This document shows positions 5,659 through 5,680 of a stretch of DNA of 5,680 nt, piece by piece (positions within the stretch are counted from its first letter, which is position 1; each line of letters begins with the position of its first letter). Location of the stretch: assembly GCA_004556875.1 (NCBI GenBank), contig SFFP01000132.1:1-5680 (forward strand), given 5' to 3'. The position numbers were made by a program, and so were the translations under genes. Source of the stretch: Ruminococcus flavefaciens (GTDB taxonomy: Bacteria > Bacillota_A > Clostridia > Oscillospirales > Ruminococcaceae). The notes under the pieces were generated by a model, which saw only the letters and a program-made list of their open reading frames with translations, had not been told where the DNA came from and searched no databases.

Positions 5659-5680
5659 CACTGAAGGTTTGACATTGCAT

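Overview
The window most resembles a chromosomal segment of a low-to-moderate-GC Firmicute of the Clostridia, probably a Ruminococcus-like member of the Oscillospiraceae. This rests on three things: strong AAGGAG ribosome binding sites, sigma-A type promoters in an AT-rich spacer, and recognisable clostridial families (MepA-like MATE, DUF1015, DUF3781, TcdA). No rRNA or tRNA gene is present to fix the genus, so the placement is an inference.

Layout. Positions 1-1384 (minus strand) hold nearly all of a MATE-family drug/sodium antiporter gene that runs off the left edge and carries an unusual Gly/Pro-rich N-terminal tail. A 277-bp AT-rich divergent spacer (1385-1661) contains a promoter for the MATE gene, a consensus extended -10 promoter for maf, and a perfect 7-bp inverted repeat between them. 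maf (1662-2219, plus strand) encodes a nucleoside-triphosphate pyrophosphatase of the YhdE type. The 125-bp spacer after maf is packed with palindromes and holds no gene.

From 2345 to 5590, four plus-strand genes lie nearly end to end (spacings of -1, 13 and 12 bp) and look like one operon: a DUF1015 protein, a small DUF3781 protein, a fused tandem GNAT acetyltransferase, and tcdA, the E1-like enzyme that cyclises t6A in tRNA to ct6A. Right after the tcdA stop codon lie three short GC-rich hairpins, about 25 bp apart. The first may work as a weak terminator; the array as a whole looks like a dispersed repeat or the edge of a mobile element.

How the genes work together. maf (house-cleaning of nucleotides or their modified forms) and tcdA (tRNA modification) are both housekeeping functions. 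The middle genes of the operon have no assigned role. I see no phage, CRISPR, toxin-antitoxin or defence system. The points most worth following are the two palindrome arrays, the uncharacterised DUF1015-DUF3781 pair coupled to tcdA, and the double GNAT protein whose second domain has an altered acetyl-CoA loop.
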